This document shows, piece after piece, positions 60,400 through 64,000 of a stretch of 64,000 nucleotides of DNA. Origin of the DNA: Natronohydrobacter thiooxidans (GTDB lineage Bacteria > Pseudomonadota > Alphaproteobacteria > Rhodobacterales > Rhodobacteraceae); the NCBI RefSeq assembly GCF_001884735.1, contig NZ_MJAP01000014.1, positions 25,605 to 89,604 of the forward strand. The letters are read 5' to 3'. Both the position numbers and the translations under genes were made by a program. The number at the start of each line of letters is the position of its first letter. The first letter of the stretch is position 1. The notes below the pieces were generated by a model, which worked only from the letters and a program-made list of their open reading frames with translations, was not told the DNA's origin and ran no database searches.

Positions 60400-62703
60400 A
60401 TGGCACAAGATGATGACGCGACCCCTGATCTGACCGCTCCGGTTTCGGAACCCCTGCGCCGCGCGCTCGGGTCACGCTACCTGCAATATGCGCTCTCGAC
60501 CATCATGCACCGCGCGCTGCCGGATGCGCGCGACGGGCTCAAGCCGGTGCATCGCCGCATCCTCTATGCCATGCGCGAATTGAAGCTCGCGTCAAACGGC
60601 GGGTTCCGCAAATCCGCCAAGATCACCGGCGATGTGATGGGCAATTACCACCCCCATGGCGATGCCGCGATCTATGATGCGATGGCCCGTCTCGCGCAGG
60701 ATTTCAACGTCCGCTACCCGCTGGTCGACGGGCAGGGCAATTTTGGCAATATCGACGGCGACAACCCCGCTGCCGCCCGTTATACTGAGGCGCGCATGAC
60801 CCGCGCCGCCGAGGCACTGCTCGAAGGGCTGGCCGAAAACGCGGTCGATTTCCGCCCTAATTACGACGGCACGCTGAGCGAGCCGGTGGTGCTGCCCGCC
60901 GCCTTCCCAAACCTGCTCGCCAATGGCGCAAGCGGCATTGCGGTTGGCATGGCCACCAATATCCCGCCGCATAATCTGGATGAGCTGATCGAGGGCTGCC
61001 TTGCCCTGATCGCCACCCCCGATCTGCCGGATGACGACCTGATCAGACTGATCCCCGGCCCCGATTTCCCCACCGGCGGCGTGATTGTGGAACCCCGCGA
61101 GGCGATCCTTGCCGCCTATCAGACCGGGCGCGGCGCGTTTCGCCTGCGCGCGCGCTGGCAGGTCGAGGATCTGGGCCGCGGCCAATGGCAGATCGTCGTC
61201 ACCGAGATCCCGTTTCAGGTGCCGAAATCGCGGCTGATCGAGAAACTGGCAGAGGTGATCCAGACCCGCAAAGTGCCGATCCTCGCCGATGTGCGCGACG
61301 AATCGGCGGATGATGTGCGCATCATTCTGGAACCCAAATCCCGCAGCGTGGACCCGGAACTGCTGATGGGCATGCTGTTCCGCAATTCCGATCTGGAAAC
61401 CCGTTTCAGCCTGAATATGAATGTGCTGATCGACGGGCTGACCCCGCGTGTCTGCGGCCTGCGCGAAGTGCTGCGCGCCTTCCTCGACCATCGCCGCGAG
61501 GTGCTCACGCGCCGCAGCCAGCACCGGCTCGACAAGATCGACCACCGGCTGGAAGTGCTTGAAGGCTTCATCATCGCCTATCTGAACCTCGACCGCGTGA
61601 TCGACATCATCCGCTATGACGAGGGCCCGCGCGACGCGCTGATGCGCGAGCGCTGGGGCGGCACATTCCCGCGCGCCACCTCGGAAAAGGATTACGTCCC
61701 GCCCGCACCGGGCGAGGGCGAGTTGACAGAATTGCAGGCCGAATCGATCCTCAACATGCGGCTGCGCAGCTTGCGGCGGCTTGAAGAGATCGAACTGCGC
61801 AAGGAACGCGACGCACTGCTGGAAGAACGCGCGGGGCTGGAGGATCTTCTGGCCTCGGAAAAGCTGCAATGGGCGCGGATCGGCAGCCAGTTGCGCGATG
61901 TGCAGCGCGATTTCGGCAAGAATACCGATATCGGCCGCCGCCGCACCGATTTCGCCGAGGCGGGCGAGGTCGAGGATGTGCCGATGGAAGCCATGATCGA
62001 GCGCGAGCCGATCACGGTCGTCTGCTCTAAAATGGGCTGGATCCGCGCGATGAAGGGTCATCTGGCGCTGGATCAGGCGTTCAAGTTCAAGGATGGCGAT
62101 GAAGGTCGCTTCGCCTTTCATGCCGAAACCACCGACAAGATCGTGCTCTTTGGCTCAAACGGGCGCTTCTACACGCTCTTGGGCGCGAATCTGCCCGGCG
62201 GGCGCGGCATGGGCGAGCCCGTGCGGCTGATGATCGACCTGCCGAACGAGGCCGGGATCGTGGATCTTTTCAGCTACCAGCCGGGGGTGAAACTGGTCGT
62301 GGCCTCATCCGCGGGCGATGGCTTCCTTGTGCCCGGTGACGAGATCATCGCCCAGACCCGCACCGGTAAACAGGTTCTGAACCTCAAGGACGGTGTGCGG
62401 GCGCATGTGTGCCGCAAGGTCGCGGGCGATCATCTGGCCGTGGTCGGCGAGAATCGCAAGCTGCTGGTCTTCCCGCTGGTGGAACTGCCCGAAATGGGGC
62501 GCGGCAAGGGCGTGCGGCTGCAAAGCTACAAGGATGGCGGGCTGTCCGATCTGACCACGATCACGCTGGCCGAGGGGCTGTCCTGGAAAGACCCTGCCGG
62601 GCGTACCCGGCTGGAGGCCGATCTGACCGAATGGATGGGCAAGCGCGCGAGCGCCGGACGGATGGCCCCGCGCGGCTTTCCACGGGACAACCGCTTCGCC
62701 TGA
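60400..62703 (+). CDS. parC: DNA topoisomerase IV subunit A
   Basis: ParC is the DNA-breaking subunit of topoisomerase IV, which unlinks daughter chromosomes. The 767-residue protein has the catalytic Tyr128 in [10 protein letters not shown], the winged-helix [13 protein letters not shown] region (about 81-93) and a shorter C-terminal beta-propeller domain that begins near 510; the length fits ParC rather than GyrA (no GyrA box QRRGGKG). At the place of E. coli Ser80, a quinolone contact, the residue is Ala. GAGGG lies directly before the ATG with short spacing. Confidence 0.95.
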   Translation: MAQDDDATPDLTAPVSEPLRRALGSRYLQYALSTIMHRALPDARDGLKPVHRRILYAMRELKLASNGGFRKSAKITGDVMGNYHPHGDAAIYDAMARLAQDFNVRYPLVDGQGNFGNIDGDNPAAARYTEARMTRAAEALLEGLAENAVDFRPNYDGTLSEPVVLPAAFPNLLANGASGIAVGMATNIPPHNLDELIEGCLALIATPDLPDDDLIRLIPGPDFPTGGVIVEPREAILAAYQTGRGAFRLRARWQVEDLGRGQWQIVVTEIPFQVPKSRLIEKLAEVIQTRKVPILADVRDESADDVRIILEPKSRSVDPELLMGMLFRNSDLETRFSLNMNVLIDGLTPRVCGLREVLRAFLDHRREVLTRRSQHRLDKIDHRLEVLEGFIIAYLNLDRVIDIIRYDEGPRDALMRERWGGTFPRATSEKDYVPPAPGEGELTELQAESILNMRLRSLRRLEEIELRKERDALLEERAGLEDLLASEKLQWARIGSQLRDVQRDFGKNTDIGRRRTDFAEAGEVEDVPMEAMIEREPITVVCSKMGWIRAMKGHLALDQAFKFKDGDEGRFAFHAETTDKIVLFGSNGRFYTLLGANLPGGRGMGEPVRLMIDLPNEAGIVDLFSYQPGVKLVVASSAGDGFLVPGDEIIAQTRTGKQVLNLKDGVRAHVCRKVAGDHLAVVGENRKLLVFPLVELPEMGRGKGVRLQSYKDGGLSDLTTITLAEGLSWKDPAGRTRLEADLTEWMGKRASAGRMAPRGFPRDNRFA

Positions 62704-62773
62704 AACCTCGCGATTTGCCCTTTCGCGCCGGATCGGCTAGCACAGGGTCAAAACCACACTCGGAGAGACGCGG

Positions 62774-63394
62774 ATGTTTCCTGCCCTTCCTGTCCCCCGC
62801 GCGGGCCTTGCTGTTCTGACCGCCCTGATTCTTTCGGCCTGCGCCAGCGGGCGCGAATTGCGCGACGAGCGCGGCGAATTGGGTGATTTCTTCCTCGCCC
62901 ATGCGATTGTGGTGGCCGGGAATGCGACCGTGGGGCCTGCCTCGCGCCGGGCCGAACCCGAAGACTGGGAGAAGGTGCTGACCGATGAGATGCGCCGCCG
63001 CTTCGCGCGCTATGACGGGGACACGCTCTACCATCTGGGGGTGTCCGTGGATGGCTATGTGCTGGCCGTGCCGGGCATCCCTGTCGTGGCCGCACCGAAA
63101 TCGGTGCTGATCCTTGGCGTGACCCTGTGGGATGACGCGGCTGGCCGCAAGGTCAATGAGACGCCGCATCGCATCACCGTGCTGGAAAGCCTGTCCGGCG
63201 AAACCGTGGTCAGTTCAGGGCTGACCCAAACGGCCGAGCAGCAGATGCAGAATCTCGCCCAGAACGCGGTTCTGTCCATCGAGAACTGGCTGGCCTCGAA
63301 CCCGGACTGGTTCCCCCCCAAGCCGGGCGCGGCAGAAGCGGCAGAGGCCGCGACCGAGGCCGAGGTCACCGTGGAAGTAATCTCCGAGAGCTGA
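62774..63394 (+). CDS. Lipoprotein of unknown function
   Basis: The 206-residue protein has a lipoprotein signal with lipobox LSAC (Cys about residue 23) and a mature domain with FFLAHAIVVAGNATVGPASRRAEPEDW, LTDEMRRRFARYDGDTLYHLGVSVDGY and a C-terminal Ala/Glu-rich tail. I do not recognise a family. The ATG follows GGAGAGACGCGG. It lies 70 bp after parC on the same strand and 117 bp before tuf, which has its own promoter. Confidence 0.7.
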   Translation: MFPALPVPRAGLAVLTALILSACASGRELRDERGELGDFFLAHAIVVAGNATVGPASRRAEPEDWEKVLTDEMRRRFARYDGDTLYHLGVSVDGYVLAVPGIPVVAAPKSVLILGVTLWDDAAGRKVNETPHRITVLESLSGETVVSSGLTQTAEQQMQNLAQNAVLSIENWLASNPDWFPPKPGAAEAAEAATEAEVTVEVISES

Positions 63395-63425
63395 GGCATT
63401 CCGCACAGCTATCCTCAAAGCGCGC

Positions 63426-63454
63426 TTGATTTTCCCTGCCAAGCTGGATACATG
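63426..63454 (+). promoter_or_regulatory. Probable housekeeping promoter of tuf
   Basis: TTGATT and TACATG are separated by exactly 17 bp and lie 58-86 bp before the tuf start. Each hexamer differs from the sigma-70 consensus in two positions. Confidence 0.55.
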
Positions 63455-63511
63455 CCGCGCGTGTCATATTGTGTCGCGTCTTGCGGCAGATCAACGAAGG
63501 GTGCCGAAACC

Positions 63512-64000
63512 ATGGCAAAGCAAAAGTTTGAACGCAATAAACCGCATGTGAACATCGGCACGATCGGCCATGTTGACCATGGCAAGACGACGCTGACGGC
63601 TGCGATCACGAAGTATTTCGGTGAGTTCCGCGCCTATGACCAGATCGATGGTGCACCCGAAGAGAAAGCGCGCGGGATCACCATTTCGACCGCGCATGTG
63701 GAATACGAGACCGAGAACCGTCACTATGCGCATGTCGACTGCCCCGGCCACGCGGATTATGTGAAGAACATGATCACCGGTGCTGCGCAGATGGATGGCG
63801 CGATCCTGGTGGTGAACGCTGCCGACGGCCCCATGCCGCAGACGCGCGAGCATATCCTGCTCGGCCGTCAGGTGGGCATCCCCTATATGGTCGTCTACAT
63901 GAACAAGGTCGATCAGGTCGATGACGAGGAGCTGCTGGAACTCGTCGAGATGGAAATCCGCGAGCTGCTGTCCTCTTACGACTATCCGGGCGACGATATT
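63512..64000 (+). CDS. tuf: Elongation factor Tu, N-terminal part
   Basis: The first 163 codons of EF-Tu, which brings aminoacyl-tRNA to the ribosome with GTP, are present; the frame is open at the window end. Visible GTPase motifs are GHVDHGKT (G1), RGITIS (G2), DCPGHADY (G3) and NKVD (G4). Codon use is strongly biased to preferred codons. Since rpsG-fusA are not upstream, this is probably the second tuf copy that in relatives precedes tRNA-Trp and secE; that is inference. The start ATG at 63512 has GAAGG about 10 nt upstream. Confidence 0.97.
   Translation, partial: MAKQKFERNKPHVNIGTIGHVDHGKTTLTAAITKYFGEFRAYDQIDGAPEEKARGITISTAHVEYETENRHYAHVDCPGHADYVKNMITGAAQMDGAILVVNAADGPMPQTREHILLGRQVGIPYMVVYMNKVDQVDDEELLELVEMEIRELLSSYDYPGDDI

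Overview
The window is an ordinary stretch of high-GC alphaproteobacterial chromosome, most likely from the order Rhodobacterales. The pointers are the PccR-type regulator beside pccBA, an ethylmalonyl-CoA mutase gene, two proteins resembling the RSP_2647/RSP_2648 families, a FnrL-like box style, an Irr-like box and dense operons with 4-nt ATGA/GTGA overlaps. I do not assign a genus. I see no transposase, prophage, integrase, CRISPR array or rRNA. One tRNA is present (Pro, UGG).

Layout. 1-4.2 kb: the end of a respiratory nitrate reductase operon (narI), a parvulin-type foldase, moeA, and then a DUF2478-mogA pair preceded by two FNR-type boxes; this is a nitrate respiration and molybdenum-cofactor block. 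4.3-8.4 kb: sspB, fumC, clpX and clpP. 8.5-16.4 kb: a PIN protein with an RNA methyltransferase, edd (Entner-Doudoroff), an M48 protease, a ZIP transporter with an Irr-like box, an SDR and a UbiH-like hydroxylase. 16.5-28.1 kb: the propionyl-CoA assimilation locus, with pccR on the minus strand and pccB, three or four small unknown genes (two of them tandem micro-lipoproteins), pccA, a small membrane protein and methylmalonyl-CoA mutase on the plus strand. 28.1-34.1 kb: DoxX, holC, pepA, an OmpV-like protein, cmk, and an operon fabI-lysE-gpt. 34.3-39.3 kb: pdxH, a two-domain cold-shock protein with DUF192, tRNA-Pro, an SLC13-type permease and a zinc metallopeptidase.

39.3-46 kb: a lower histidine-utilisation module (hutC, hutF, hutG) joined to a TAXI-type TRAP transporter, then an APH-fold kinase-like gene. 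47.2-49.2 kb: ethylmalonyl-CoA mutase. 49.4-53.3 kb: glycolate oxidase glcDEF with an operator-like inverted repeat. 53.4-64 kb: a secreted trypsin-fold protease, Hsp20, a 47-residue micro-gene, pgeF, a MidA-like methyltransferase and lgt as one minus-strand run, ubiK, a DUF4139 protein, parC, a lipoprotein, and the first 163 codons of tuf.

How the genes work together: carboxylase, methylmalonyl-CoA mutase and ethylmalonyl-CoA mutase feed propionyl-CoA and C2/C4 acyl-CoAs toward succinyl-CoA; fumC and glcDEF handle C4 and C2 oxidation; the hut/TRAP block supplies glutamate. I found no striking new multi-gene system. The most interesting items are the tandem micro-lipoproteins and unknown genes inside the pcc operon, the helically phased PccR-type repeats, the paired FNR boxes before a poorly characterised DUF2478 gene, the hut-TRAP fusion locus, and a perfect 28-bp-arm inverted repeat that has a shorter relative 46 kb away.
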